The notes: generated by a model not told the origin, from the letters alone. A stretch of DNA of 64,000 nucleotides from an uncultured Collinsella sp. (GCA_958412345.1 CATYSO010000005.1:1-64000), one strand, 5' to 3'; positions 18,652-27,510 are shown, counted from the first letter of the stretch. A program made the numbers and translations.

Positions 18652-20115
18652 ATGGCAAACGAAGAGCCTAGTGCAATTATCAAAGACGCCCGGAGCAACG
18701 CGGGCAAATACCGATCTCTCGCCTCGAATACGCTCATATTTACTATTGGAAATGCCCTTGTGAAGCTGATTCAGCTGCTGTTGCTGCCGCTTTACACTTC
18801 TTATATGGCTACGTCCGATTATGGCGTTGCCGAGCTTGTGAACAATCTCTCAGATTTCTTGTATCCGCTGTTTTGCCTGGCAATCTATGAGTCTGTCTTT
18901 CGTTTTCTCATGGAGAAGGACGCTCCGAAGGAAGAGCTGCTCGGGGGAGGGCTTCTCGTTCTTCTGGTGACAATTCCTGTGGGCGCATTGGTGTCGGGAG
19001 TTGCCTTTACGTTCTTCTCGTACGATCAGGCATGGGGTTGCTATATCCTCGTTCTTGCAGTTTCCGTGAGAATGCTGCTTGCTCAGTTTGCCCGCGGGTC
19101 AGGTGAGGTCACTCGCTTCGCCGCGTCTGGCGTTCTCAACGCCCTTTTCTTACTTCTTTTTGACGTTGTTTTCCTTGTCTTGTTTGATGGTGGCGTAAGC
19201 GGGTATGTTCTCGCACTTGTGCTCGGTAACTGTTGCTCGGCCTGTTACTTGTTTGTGTCTTGCAAAATATGGCGTTGTCTTGGCAAATTGCCCAATAGGC
19301 GTCTCCTGATGCGAATGCTTGCGTATAGCCTGCCGATGCTGCCGAATCAACTTGCTTGGTGGTTTTTAAATATCTTTGGCCGTTACGTCATCCTTGCATT
19401 TCAGGGTTCGGTTGCTGCCGGCGTCTACACTGCGGCAAGTAAATTTCCCTCTCTGGTTAACTTCATGTCGTCCATTTTTCGTCAGGCTTGGCAGATATCG
19501 GCGGCGAAGGAGATGGACGGCGAGAATGATGGCTCCTATTTTTCCAAGGTGTTCGGCCTATTTTTATCCTTTGTCGTGTGTGGGAGCTCGCTAGTCATTG
19601 CCCTTACCGAGCCGCTTGCGCGTTTGCTCCTCAAGGGTGACTTTTATGAGGGTTGGCATATAGTTCCCATTCTTATGCTTGCAGCGCTTATCGGTTGCAT
19701 CTCGGTATTCTTCGAAGCGTTCTATACGGCTGCGGAGCGCACTGGCGCTCTATTTGTTTCATCTGTTGCAGGCGCGGCGGTGAATGTTGTCCTTGCGTTT
19801 TGCCTCGGTGGCAGTTTTGGGATTTGGGGAGTGCCTTTGGCTACTTTGGCGGGACAGGTCGCTAATGCAGTGGTCCGCATGGTGGATAGCCGAAGATTCA
19901 TGAGACTAGATTATGAGGTTGCCTTGCAGGCAGCTTTGGTAGCAGCCGTGATCGTACAGGTGGTGTTGGTATCCATTCTCCCAGCATCGGCAGGGTTAGT
20001 CGCCGGCTTGCTGTTGTTTGCTATTGAGGTTTGCTTGACATGGCGCAGATATGGTGCGGTAACTCGTAGAGTTCTTATGACGCTTCTGGAGACAATTACG
20101 GCCAAGTTGAAATAA
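18652..20115 (+). CDS. Wzx-type lipid-linked repeat-unit flippase
   Basis: A 487-residue MOP-superfamily exporter with about 12-14 helices. The N-terminus reads SLASNTLIFTIGNALVKLIQLLLLPLYTSYMATSDYGVAEL, typical of polysaccharide flippases, and LPMLPNQLAWWFLN occurs mid-protein (about residue 226). It turns the undecaprenyl-linked repeat unit outward for the polymerase just upstream. The ATG has AGGGG upstream. Last recognisable gene of the capsule operon; AT-rich like the polymerase. Confidence 0.88.
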   Translation: MANEEPSAIIKDARSNAGKYRSLASNTLIFTIGNALVKLIQLLLLPLYTSYMATSDYGVAELVNNLSDFLYPLFCLAIYESVFRFLMEKDAPKEELLGGGLLVLLVTIPVGALVSGVAFTFFSYDQAWGCYILVLAVSVRMLLAQFARGSGEVTRFAASGVLNALFLLLFDVVFLVLFDGGVSGYVLALVLGNCCSACYLFVSCKIWRCLGKLPNRRLLMRMLAYSLPMLPNQLAWWFLNIFGRYVILAFQGSVAAGVYTAASKFPSLVNFMSSIFRQAWQISAAKEMDGENDGSYFSKVFGLFLSFVVCGSSLVIALTEPLARLLLKGDFYEGWHIVPILMLAALIGCISVFFEAFYTAAERTGALFVSSVAGAAVNVVLAFCLGGSFGIWGVPLATLAGQVANAVVRMVDSRRFMRLDYEVALQAALVAAVIVQVVLVSILPASAGLVAGLLLFAIEVCLTWRRYGAVTRRVLMTLLETITAKLK

Positions 20116-20223
20116 AGGCTGATTTGGGAGATTCGTGCTATCGGATTGATGGCCCCTGAGTTCTCCTTTAAAGTGATTGCTGTGATGAGGCCTTGCGACG
20201 GTACGTCCGGCTTGGTCCGTGGG

Positions 20224-20245
20224 AACCGCCGAAAGGCGGTTTTCG
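20224..20245 (+). terminator. Probable end-of-capsule-operon terminator
   Basis: AACCGCC-GAAA-GGCGGTT followed by TTCGCGTTT: a 7-bp stem closed by a GNRA-type loop with a broken T-tract, about 110 bp after the flippase stop. Confidence 0.6.
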
Positions 20246-20264
20246 CGTTTAAGGGGCCCATACG

Positions 20265-20432
20265 GATAAGCTATTTAAATCTATTACCGAGCAGATTACT
20301 ATTCTTGAAAGCCGTGGGCTCGAATGCGATAACGATACTCGTTTAGTTCTGGAGTGCGAGGGGTACTACCCGGTTGTTAACGCAAAGCCGAGATGTATTA
20401 CTGTTGCCATTTACTACGCTCATTGGCTCTAA
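20265..20432 (+). pseudogene. Abi-like (AbiD/F family) fragment
   Basis: An open stretch of 55 codons reads KSITEQITILESRGL and CEGYYPVVN, which resembles the N-terminal block of Abi-like proteins (equivalent to xxxQIxxLxxRGL and GYYxVVNGY). It has no start and stops soon after VVN. A decayed remnant; the identification rests on about 45 residues. Confidence 0.5.
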
Positions 20433-20633
20433 TTGCCCGACATGCCCGAGTGCGACCGCGTCGAAAATATTGGTGTAAGGGTGACGCCCCAGCGCCCGTT
20501 CAACGAAGAGCGGCCCTCGTCCTAGAATCTGGAATAACCACAAACGCGGTTCTGAGAATCGACAAAGACCGCTTGCGTTTAATGGTTGGCCGTCGGCGCG
20601 TTTACGCCAACATTTCCGGCGTGATCACATTCC

Positions 20634-20658
20634 AACTAGTGCATTTTTTGCACTAGTT
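20634..20658. repeat. Perfect 10-bp hairpin between gene fragments
   Basis: AACTAGTGCA and TGCACTAGTT are separated by TTTTT. It lies between the Abi-like and RhuM-like remnants and may mark a junction or an insertion footprint. Confidence 0.6.
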
Positions 20659-20760
20659 CAAAACGGGGGCACAAGGACGGTCGGGCGTCGGGTCGAGCAC
20701 TACGACCTCGACATTATCATTTCGGTTGGCTACCGCGTGAAGTCTCGGCAGGGCGTGTAA
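20659..20760 (+). pseudogene. RhuM family fragment
   Basis: The reading frame gives QNGGTRTVGRRVEHYDLD then IIISVGYRVKSRQGV and a stop. YxLDxIIxVGYRVxS is the signature of RhuM/virulence-type proteins, where it is normally followed by FRxWAT; that part is missing. It is a remnant without a start. Confidence 0.6.
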
Positions 20761-20927
20761 GTTGACCATTCCTTTCACCGACTGGCAAAACGATTTACGC
20801 CTAATTGTGGACATTGCCTACGCGATTTTCCTTTGCTCCCGCATTGATCTCGCTAAACTGATAACTGCTGCTACCAGGGCATTTTCTGGTGCACGTTCTA
20901 TTGGCTCCTGCGAAGATCGGAGCGGGT

Positions 20928-22030
20928 ATGTTTGCTGCCGAGTTCCACACCAGCCGTCATCACATCGCGATCGTCGCCATGGCCTGCCTATGCGTTCTCT
21001 GGGCGGGCCTTCCTATGCCGCGGGCGCGGAGAGCCTGTTCATCGCGGGCGCGACGTACTACGGGCCCGGCGTGTCGGGCCCCGGCTGGGCCTGGACCGAT
21101 GCCGACCATCTGGAGCTCAACGGCTACACGGGCGACGCCATCGGCGCCGACGGCGACCTGGTCGTGACGCTTGCCGGGCGCAACTCGGTGGTCGAGTCGC
21201 ATGCGCCCGATGCGGACATCACGCAGTGCGGCATGGAGGTGTGGGGCAGCCTGACGCTCCGCGGCACCGGCTCTTTGGCGGCTTCGGGCTCGCAGTGCGC
21301 GATCCACGTCTCGCGGGCGCTCGCGGTGGACGGCTGCGCCGTCGATGCCCGGGCGAACGGGGCAACCGTCACGGACGAGGCCGTGGCAGGCGTGATCGCC
21401 GCACGTATGGCCGTGCGCGGCGGCGGGCGCGTCGTCGCCGCCGGTGCCGCGCCCGCCGCCGGCGTACAGGCTTTCGGTGTGTACCTGCAGGACGCGGGCG
21501 CCGGCGACGGCTCGGCCGGGCGCGGGCTTTCCGTCGATGTCTCGCGGCTCGATGCGACCGGTGCCGATGGCGGCGTTGCATGCACGGGCGGGTCGCTCGT
21601 GTCCGCGCGGTTCGTGGCGCCTGCGGGCGGGGCCTTCGGTGCCGGCGGCGTGGTGGATGCCTCCGGGGCCATGGCGCCGCATGTGGTGGTCGAGCCCCAG
21701 GGCGCCACGGCGCCGGCGGGGGAGACCGACGGGCGCGAGGTGCCCGGTGGCGCCGGCGAGCCGGCCGGCGGTGCCGGCCCCGCCGTTGAGCGGCCCGGTG
21801 CCGGGTCCGCGACGGATCCCGTCCTAAAGCCCGCGTCTACGACGCCCAAGACGACCGCGACGACCAAAACGACAGCGATCAAGACCGCGGCGTCCACGCC
21901 ATCCAATGCCAAGAACGCTGACGCTGCCACCGCCACGCTCCCCAAGACTGCCGACAGCAGCTGGATCGCCGCCTCCCTGGCGCTATTCCTGCTGGGAGCT
22001 GCGCTTCTAGGTGTCACACGCCGTTGCTGA
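20928..22030 (+). pseudogene. LPXTG-type cell-wall-anchored protein with frameshifted signal peptide
   Basis: The ATG at 20928 (GGAG upstream) opens a signal-peptide-like segment, HHIAIVAMACLCVLWAGLP. About 75 bases in, the frame shifts by one base into SYAAGAESLFIAGATYYGPG, which then runs to the end. The body is Ala/Gly-rich with beta-repeat-like stretches (TLRGTGSLAASGSQCAIHV). A Pro/Thr/Lys-rich spacer leads to the sorting signal LPKTA, a hydrophobic helix and RRC (last about 32 residues). A one-base indel near 21000-21015 would restore one open frame, so this may be a sequencing error, given the low-quality-looking segment 60 bp downstream. Function unknown. Confidence 0.55.
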
Positions 22031-22094
22031 GGCGCCCGTTTGGGCTGGACGAGGGGGAAAGAAACCGACTAAAAGCGAGTTTTACGCTTCCCAA

Positions 22095-22213
22095 AGCAGG
22101 GGCGGGGGGGGGGGGGGGGGGGGGGGCGCGCCCCGCCACGCCAAAAACAAAAAAAAACAACAAAAAAATAAAACCCCGGGGGGCCCCCCTCACCCCCCCC
22201 CCCCGCCCCTGCT
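22095..22213. other. Homopolymer-rich segment, probable assembly artefact
   Basis: A run of 23 G (22104-22126) is followed by GC-rich, A-rich and again G/C-run sequence and a run of 12 C (22193-22204). The outer ends, AGCAGGGGC at 22095-22103 and GCCCCTGCT at 22205-22213, are reverse complements, so the whole segment is a palindrome of homopolymers. Nothing nearby has such composition. The wider non-coding stretch 22031-23525 holds only the fragments listed separately. Confidence 0.7.
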
Positions 22214-22460
22214 ATTCAAAGAAGCTCGGAAGCCTCTATGCGTCTGTGCAAAAGCGCGTGAACGAGCTCATCTCTTGAGCCCCCAAGAAATTCGCGAGCG
22301 CATCAACTCGGGCGTGGCCACCCTGCTGGCCGCGCCCCTCTGCATCGCGCTGCTGCTGGTTTTACCATTTCTGATTTGGGATAGGCACCTTCGCTGGCTC
22401 CATGCAAGTGAATTGTGGTCCCACGTTGATTCTTTGGGCCCGATCGCGAGCGCGGGCCCG

Positions 22461-22677
22461 AAGGCTGTAGTAGCTGGCCCATGCCTGGCGCGACGGGTCG
22501 CAGACGCTTTCCTGGCTGCCGCCGTCCCAATAGGTGGGCACGTCCATGCGCGCCTTGGCCTGGGACGAGCCGCTGGCCTGGGTTACGTGGAAGGTCGTCG
22601 CGGTGCCCGCGGGGGGTGTCGTTCCACGAGACGGTGAAGGTGACGCCGTTTTGGCTTGCGGTTGCGGAAATCGTGGA
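22461..22677 (-). pseudogene. Surface-protein repeat-domain fragment
   Basis: On the minus strand one frame reads ASTISATASQNGVTFTVSW then NDTP. After a one-base shift at a GC-run near 22612 it continues with MDVPTYWDGGSQESVCDPSR. This looks like part of one extracellular repeat domain of a large secreted protein, without start, end or neighbours. Identification is by general resemblance only. Confidence 0.4.
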
Positions 22678-22679
22678 TG

Positions 22680-22882
22680 CGAAGAAAATGCCAGACGGGC
22701 TTATTGAGGAAATGGGCCTGCTGTACGTCGGTGTCGCTCGCGCCCGCAAAGCGGTATATGTTTACGCTTCGATGCAGCGCCGGACAAAGTACGGGAACTA
22801 TCAGGTTGCCTGCCCCTCTTGCCTAACGTTTCTTCCGGGCATTGAGCCAGTGAGTTGGACGGTCATGGACGGGGAGGTGTGA
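22680..22882 (+). pseudogene. C-terminal fragment of a UvrD/Rep-type helicase
   Basis: The frame reads IEEMGLLYVGVARARKAVYV, equivalent to the motif VI region (EERRLxYVAxTRAxxxL) of superfamily 1 helicases. About 45 more residues follow to a stop at 22882. Everything upstream is missing: it meets the opposite-strand surface-protein fragment at about 22678. Confidence 0.6.
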
Positions 22883-23189
22883 TTGCTTGGGCGAGGCGTA
22901 AGAGGCGGATGCCGACGTTTAATCACGATGAGTTTGGTGGCGTAACTCGTGCCCGGTTTGATAATGACGGGCAGTGGGGCAATAGGGGATCGCCCAACAT
23001 GTTGGTCAAGCAAAATCTTTTGTTAATTTCGAACAGGCATTCGATATGTATGGGTTTTCGTCGTGTGTAAATACGTGGAACCTAGTTTGAATTTATGCAG
23101 GTCAACGAAACTGCCTCTAGGGTGGATTAGACGGCTCACTTATTGCTGTTGATTTATGCTGCAAGACTTTAATCGCATCTACCTGCTAA

Positions 23190-23207
23190 AACACAACATG
23201 TTGTGTT
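23190..23207. promoter_or_regulatory. Perfect 18-bp palindrome, operator-like
   Basis: AACACAACATGTTGTGTT is its own reverse complement. It lies 319 bp before the membrane-protein gene at 23526, in 640 bp without any other gene. Also within this gap is a GGGGGCG/CGCCCCC stem with wobble extension at about 23365-23406. Neither has a clear T-tract. Confidence 0.5.
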
Positions 23208-23525
23208 CAGCTTCAAAAAACAATACAGGATATAGATTGTGTTTGCGGCTACAATTAATCTAACGTGAAACGTTGTTTCCCCACTACAACTTAATTGTTC
23301 GAAAGGAGCTGAATGGAATAGCTGTCAAAATTAAGGCCTTGTTGATGGTCCACTAAGATTCTTTGGGGGCGTGTGCGCTTATAGGTCATTAGCAGTATGC
23401 GCCCCCGTATGCTCAAATCATTTCCAAATAGCTTTTCTTCAAGAACCTGACACTTGTGTGGCAGGGCGGGTTAGTCCGTAAAAAATTCGAGGGATGCCTT
23501 TTGGATTCTTGGAGGTGCGTAATTT

Positions 23526-24038
23526 TTGGCCAATAACTATCTAGATAATCTTCTTGGGAAAATCTCTGCCTACGATCTGTTCAATGTGCTCATTCCGGGC
23601 GCACTTGTAACATATTCCGTCAGCCAGATGCCGTTGGGCAGTTGTATTGACTGCTCCAACTGGCTGGCACTATTTGTGATGAGTTATGTTCTCGGTCTCA
23701 TTGCGTCGCGGATTGGCTCTCTTTGTATTGAGCCGTTGGCTCGTAAGCTGAAGCCGACCAGAAAACGAGACTATTCTGCCTTTGCGTATGCACAGAAACG
23801 TGATCCAAAGGTCGAGCAGCTCTTAATGATTTCAAACATGTACCGCAGCATGGCGGGGGCTGGTGTCCTGCTCGTCATTATTCTGCTTGCATCATTGCTG
23901 CCGGAAGCTCATCGGCTTGCAGCGGTTCTGTGCGCTTTTATCGCTCTGTTTGTTGTTTCCTGGATCAAGCAAGAGCGGTATGTAGAAAAACGAATCAACT
24001 TCAATCTTGAGGAACGTGATAACCATGAGCGAGATTAA
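23526..24038 (+). CDS. Four-helix membrane protein paired with an MBL hydrolase
   Basis: A 170-residue protein with no family I recognise. Helices lie at about residues 18-35, 45-65, 108-125 and 130-146, with a basic cytosolic loop between helices 2 and 3 (RKLKPTRKRDYSAFAYAQKRD) and a charged C-terminus. TTG start with GGAGGTG 10 bases upstream, so well expressed for its size. Its end overlaps the next gene, which implies joint translation. A small membrane protein beside a soluble hydrolase in a defence-type neighbourhood suggests an effector or anchor (inference). Confidence 0.7.
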   Translation: MANNYLDNLLGKISAYDLFNVLIPGALVTYSVSQMPLGSCIDCSNWLALFVMSYVLGLIASRIGSLCIEPLARKLKPTRKRDYSAFAYAQKRDPKVEQLLMISNMYRSMAGAGVLLVIILLASLLPEAHRLAAVLCAFIALFVVSWIKQERYVEKRINFNLEERDNHERD

Positions 24039-24924
24039 GTCCCTGTCCGTTGGCAACGGCGACATGTTTTATATCAATCACAATGCTGATAGCTTCAGCA
24101 TGATTGACTGTAATATTAGCGATGAGCGTAAGTCGGAAATCCTTGATGAGGTCAAAAACCTCGCAGGGAAAAAGGATATCGTTCGTTTTATTAGTACGCA
24201 TCCGGACCAAGATCATATTCAGGGCATTGAGTATCTTGATGAGCTGGGGCTTATCCCGAATTTTTATTGTGTCGACAATAATGTTTCCAAGTCCACGGAG
24301 ACCAAGAGTTTTAAAAAGTATAAAGAGTTGAAGAGCTCGTCGCGCGCTTACAAGATTAGCAAGGGGTGTAGTCGCAAATGGATGAACGTATCTGATGCGG
24401 AGCGCGGCTCTGCTGGGATTAGCGTCCTCTGGCCCGATGTGACAAACGAGACCTTCCAGAATGCTCGGCGAGATGCTGAAAACTCTGACAAACCCAATAA
24501 TATTAGTCCCGCGATTGTCTACTCGCTTGAAGATGGTGTCCGTGCACTTTGGCTTGGTGACATGGAGAATGACTATATGACTGGGATCGAAGACGACATC
24601 GAGCTTTCGCCTGTGGACATTCTCTTTGCGCCGCATCATGGACGGAAGTCCGGTCGCGTCCCTAAGACATGGCTGGATAAGTTGGAGCCTCGGTTGATTG
24701 TTGTAGGAGAAGCACCGTCAGACGAGCTTGATTATTACTCGAATTACAACACTTTGACACAGAACAGCGCTGGCGATATTTTGTTCTGTTGCGAGACCGG
24801 TAAGACTCATGTCTATGTTGGAGCTCCTTCTTATAGCGTCAATTTCTTGGGTGAAGACCCTAATGCTCCGCGAGTGAAGGGTGCGCTGCATTATTTGGGC
24901 TCTTTTGATTGCGGTGACCGTTAG
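24025..24924 (+). CDS. MBL-fold metallo-hydrolase, ComEC-domain-like
   Basis: A 299-residue protein. The metal motif STHPDQDHIQG (about residues 58-68) is the HxDxDH form seen in ComEC-type MBL domains rather than the classic HxHxDH. Later metal ligands appear in WLGDMEND (near 182) and APHHGRKSGRVP (near 205-215). There is no membrane part and no signal peptide. It overlaps the membrane protein by 14 bp. Possible substrates are nucleic acids or phosphodiesters, by family. An alternative TTG start at 24007 adds six residues. Confidence 0.75.
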   Translation: MSEIKSLSVGNGDMFYINHNADSFSMIDCNISDERKSEILDEVKNLAGKKDIVRFISTHPDQDHIQGIEYLDELGLIPNFYCVDNNVSKSTETKSFKKYKELKSSSRAYKISKGCSRKWMNVSDAERGSAGISVLWPDVTNETFQNARRDAENSDKPNNISPAIVYSLEDGVRALWLGDMENDYMTGIEDDIELSPVDILFAPHHGRKSGRVPKTWLDKLEPRLIVVGEAPSDELDYYSNYNTLTQNSAGDILFCCETGKTHVYVGAPSYSVNFLGEDPNAPRVKGALHYLGSFDCGDR

Positions 24925-25051
24925 TCCTGCTGTCGTCTCGTTCATTCGTGGCCTGCCCACGCTTTTACCCGACAGGCCTAGATGTGTCTTTTCATCTCAT
25001 TGAGATGGTGTAGGATATTGTCCTGTAATACAAAAGCTCTGCGGGAGCTTT

Positions 25052-25090
25052 AAGGGCGACGCTTTCGACAAGAGAGTGTTGCCCTTTTTT
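25052..25090 (+). terminator. Terminator after the MBL gene
   Basis: AAGGGCGACGCT pairs with AGTGTTGCCCTT (two G-U pairs) and is followed by TTTTTT. A second short stem AAAGCTC/GAGCTTT sits just upstream. The rest of 24925-25278 has only the promoter below. Confidence 0.8.
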
Positions 25091-25197
25091 CATGCATGAA
25101 ATGTGTGACATGCTGGCTAAGTGCCATTCCGGCAATGGAATGGTCAAGTGTGGGCGGTTTGACACTTTACGTCTGCCGTCTCGGCTGCAGCAAGCAC

Positions 25198-25225
25198 TTG
25201 ATTTACACTATTTAAAGTCTATAAT
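25198..25225 (+). promoter_or_regulatory. Promoter of the RloA/RloB pair
   Basis: TTGATT (25198-25203), 16-bp spacer, TATAAT (25220-25225), about 50 bases before the first start codon. The region is strongly AT-rich compared with its surroundings. Confidence 0.65.
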
Positions 25226-25278
25226 CAAAGAAAAACTCTGAAATATTTTTTAAAACAATGAAAGGAAAGTTGAGGACG

Positions 25279-26496
25279 ATGCTTTGTCAGTTTTCCTTCA
25301 GGAACTATAGATCCTATCGCGACGAGACTGAGCTTTCCATGCAGGCGACGCCGATGAAGGAGTTTGAGCGTTCCCTCATCGAGTGTTCCGACGGGCAGAG
25401 CTTTCTGCCGGTGGCTGCGGTATACGGACCCAACGCTGGCGGTAAATCCAACCTGCTCGAAGCTCTTGACTACGTTCGTTCAGCGGTAGCTAGACCGATT
25501 AGATTGCTGTCTGCTAGCGCTGATGCGCCAGAGGGCGATCGCCCTTCGATACCACGTTGCTCTGCGTTTGAGTTCGATGAAGTGTCGGCTGCTGAGCCCA
25601 CCGAATTCGAGCTCTACTATCGCGCGGGTGAGCACGAGTACCGCTATGCCCTGTCCGTGCATGCGGACGAGATCGTGTCCGAAGGCCTATGGCGGCGCAA
25701 ATTGGGAGCGTCACGCACGGCGATGCTGTTCGAGCGTGAGGGCGCAGAGGTTGAGCTCGGTCCCACGCTGCGTAAGCTCGTGACGGCTGCGAGATTCAAC
25801 CCGAGGCTGCCGTACCTGTCGTTTCTCTGCATCAACTTTGACGCGCCGGTGGTCAAGGAGGCTGCCAGCTGGTTTCTTGACGGGGTGTTCCTGAACTATA
25901 ACAGCTCCTATCTGGAGCAGATGCTCGAACAATTGCTCGACGAGGATGACTCACCCGAGGTCACGCGTTTTTTGCGCGCCGTTGATGTACGTATTGATGG
26001 CTTCAGAGTGGAGAGGGCGCCGGAGTGGCGCGGCCAGCGCGTCTTCGTGAGGCACGAGGTGGGCGGCAAGGCGTACGAGCTGCGTTTATCCGAGGAATCT
26101 GCCGGAACCCAGAAGCTCATGGGGTTGGCTGCGTATCTGATGACAGCGCTTGAGCGTGGTGGCACCGTTGTGGTAGACGAGCTCGACGCCAAACTGCACC
26201 CGAAGCTTCTTCGCTATGTGATTCTGCTGTTTAAGGATCCTGGGGTCAACAAGAGTGGCGCGCAGCTCATCTTCTCGTCCCAGGATGTGTCAACCATGCG
26301 AAACGATGTGTTCCGCCGTGACGAGATATGGTTCGCTGCGCGCGGCGAGGGGGAGGCGAGCCAACTGTGGTCTCTCGCCGACATCCACGAGGCAAACGGT
26401 AATCTGGTAAGCAAGAACGCGGCTTTCGACAAGCAATACCTGTCCGGTCGCTACGGCGCCGATCCGTATCTCACCCGCATCGAGGAGTGGGATTAG
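25279..26496 (+). CDS. RloA/AbiLi-type AAA ATPase
   Basis: A 405-residue ABC-like (AAA15/AAA21) ATPase. It begins FSFRNYRSYRDETELSM, has Walker A GPNAGGKS (residues 50-57), an ABC-like signature LSEESAGTQKLMG, Walker B TVVVDELD (about 294-301) and an end motif FSSQDVSTM where many relatives have THD. With an RloB gene after it, this is the ATPase of the RloA/RloB or AbiL phage-defence module (established family association). The ATG at 25279 was chosen because the family starts there; another in-frame ATG at 25258 lacks a ribosome site. It is one base from the next start. Confidence 0.85.
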   Translation: MLCQFSFRNYRSYRDETELSMQATPMKEFERSLIECSDGQSFLPVAAVYGPNAGGKSNLLEALDYVRSAVARPIRLLSASADAPEGDRPSIPRCSAFEFDEVSAAEPTEFELYYRAGEHEYRYALSVHADEIVSEGLWRRKLGASRTAMLFEREGAEVELGPTLRKLVTAARFNPRLPYLSFLCINFDAPVVKEAASWFLDGVFLNYNSSYLEQMLEQLLDEDDSPEVTRFLRAVDVRIDGFRVERAPEWRGQRVFVRHEVGGKAYELRLSEESAGTQKLMGLAAYLMTALERGGTVVVDELDAKLHPKLLRYVILLFKDPGVNKSGAQLIFSSQDVSTMRNDVFRRDEIWFAARGEGEASQLWSLADIHEANGNLVSKNAAFDKQYLSGRYGADPYLTRIEEWD

Positions 26497-26497
26497 C

Positions 26498-27166
26498 ATG
26501 GTTGCGAAGAAGTCGAAGGGCTGGCGTAGCGGCAAACGAGAGGGCCGCTCGCGCATGGTTCAGATGACGCGTCATCTTGTAGTGAGCGAGGGCAAGGAGA
26601 CCGAGCCTCGCTACTTTGAGGGTGTGCGTGAGGCGTTGGGTGCGGCGAACGAGCGTAAGGTTGCCATTGTCGTTAAGGGGACCGGCAAACACACACTTGA
26701 CCTACTTGACTTCGCCGTCGAACACTGCCGCTATGCGCCCGAGACATTCGACCATGTGTGGCTCGTGTATGACAAGGATGACTTTCCTGCGTCCGATTTT
26801 GACGCGATGGAGCGCAAATGCGACGAGCTCTCCGATGGTTCGAGGACCTTCCATGCGTTGTGGTCGAACCCCTGCTTCGAGCTGTGGCCGCTTCTGCACT
26901 TTCGCTACACGACCGCGCATATGTCCGCGTCCGACTGCCAGCATGCCCTCGCGCAGGAGATGTCGAGAAACCTGGGCATCGAGTACCGCAAGAACCTGGA
27001 CGGGCTGTTTGGGGCAGTGGATGATAGGCGAGGCGAAGCATTGCAGCGTGCTGGGCGCCTCGTCGCGTACCATAGGGAACTGGGTAACATTAAGCCATCT
27101 GCGCAAAACCCTGCAACTAAGGTGGGCGAAATTTTCGATGTAATCGGGCCGTATCTGGTTGGCTAG
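26498..27166 (+). CDS. RloB/AbiLii family protein
   Basis: A 222-residue protein with RloB motifs in order: VVSEGKETEPRYFEG (about 28-42), VWLVYDKDDFP (near 88) and SNPCFELWPLLHF (near 127). The conserved Glu and DxD arrangement suggests a TOPRIM-like nuclease fold. In AbiL systems this is the presumed effector, controlled by the upstream ATPase; the target is not known. The basic N-terminus (KKSKGWRSGKREGRSR) could bind nucleic acid. The start lies one base after the ATPase stop. Confidence 0.85.
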   Translation: MVAKKSKGWRSGKREGRSRMVQMTRHLVVSEGKETEPRYFEGVREALGAANERKVAIVVKGTGKHTLDLLDFAVEHCRYAPETFDHVWLVYDKDDFPASDFDAMERKCDELSDGSRTFHALWSNPCFELWPLLHFRYTTAHMSASDCQHALAQEMSRNLGIEYRKNLDGLFGAVDDRRGEALQRAGRLVAYHRELGNIKPSAQNPATKVGEIFDVIGPYLVG

Positions 27167-27510
27167 TCGAGTCTGTGGATTGGCTTTCCGGTCAGGGCGA
27201 TTTACGGATTGTACTGCGCTATTGCGAGTCCGGTGCGTAGGAGAAGTGCGGGGAAATCGAAACTCGCCGAGCGCACACCGATTTTTGCCAACAAAACTGC
27301 AGGTCGCGGATGCCCAAAACAGGGGTCTGTTTGACAGATCTCGGTTTTTCACCGCACCCCCCGATTGGGCGCGCATTTAGCACTCTCGATGTCCCCACAT
27401 CCTCTAAAAAAGTTCTTAAAACAGCCTTAAAGGCGTTCCAACTCGCGTTGACAGCGTAAAATACGCATGTTTGACTATGACAGAAGTGGATTTTAGAGGA
27501 AGGGTGCGCT
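27167..27510. other. Intergenic stretch between the defence pair and the Pel operon
   Basis: 344 bp without a gene. An imperfect inverted repeat (GTGCGGGGAAA near 27246, TTTCACCGCAC near 27347) spans much of it. TTGACA at 27448-27453 could be a -35 box for the Pel operon, but the -10 partner (TTGACT at 17 bp) is poor. Confidence 0.4.

Noticed and set aside
20762..20927. N-terminal extension of the LPXTG protein starting at 20762
   Set aside because: It has no signal peptide or ribosome site; the real signal peptide lies in another frame from 20928.
22011..22637. Plus-strand coding region through the homopolymer segment
   Set aside because: The translation is poly-Gly/Pro/Lys from the homopolymers and has no family match.
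23305..23325. Short leader peptide after GAAAGGAGCTG
   Set aside because: The ATG is followed after one codon by a stop; too short to support as a gene.
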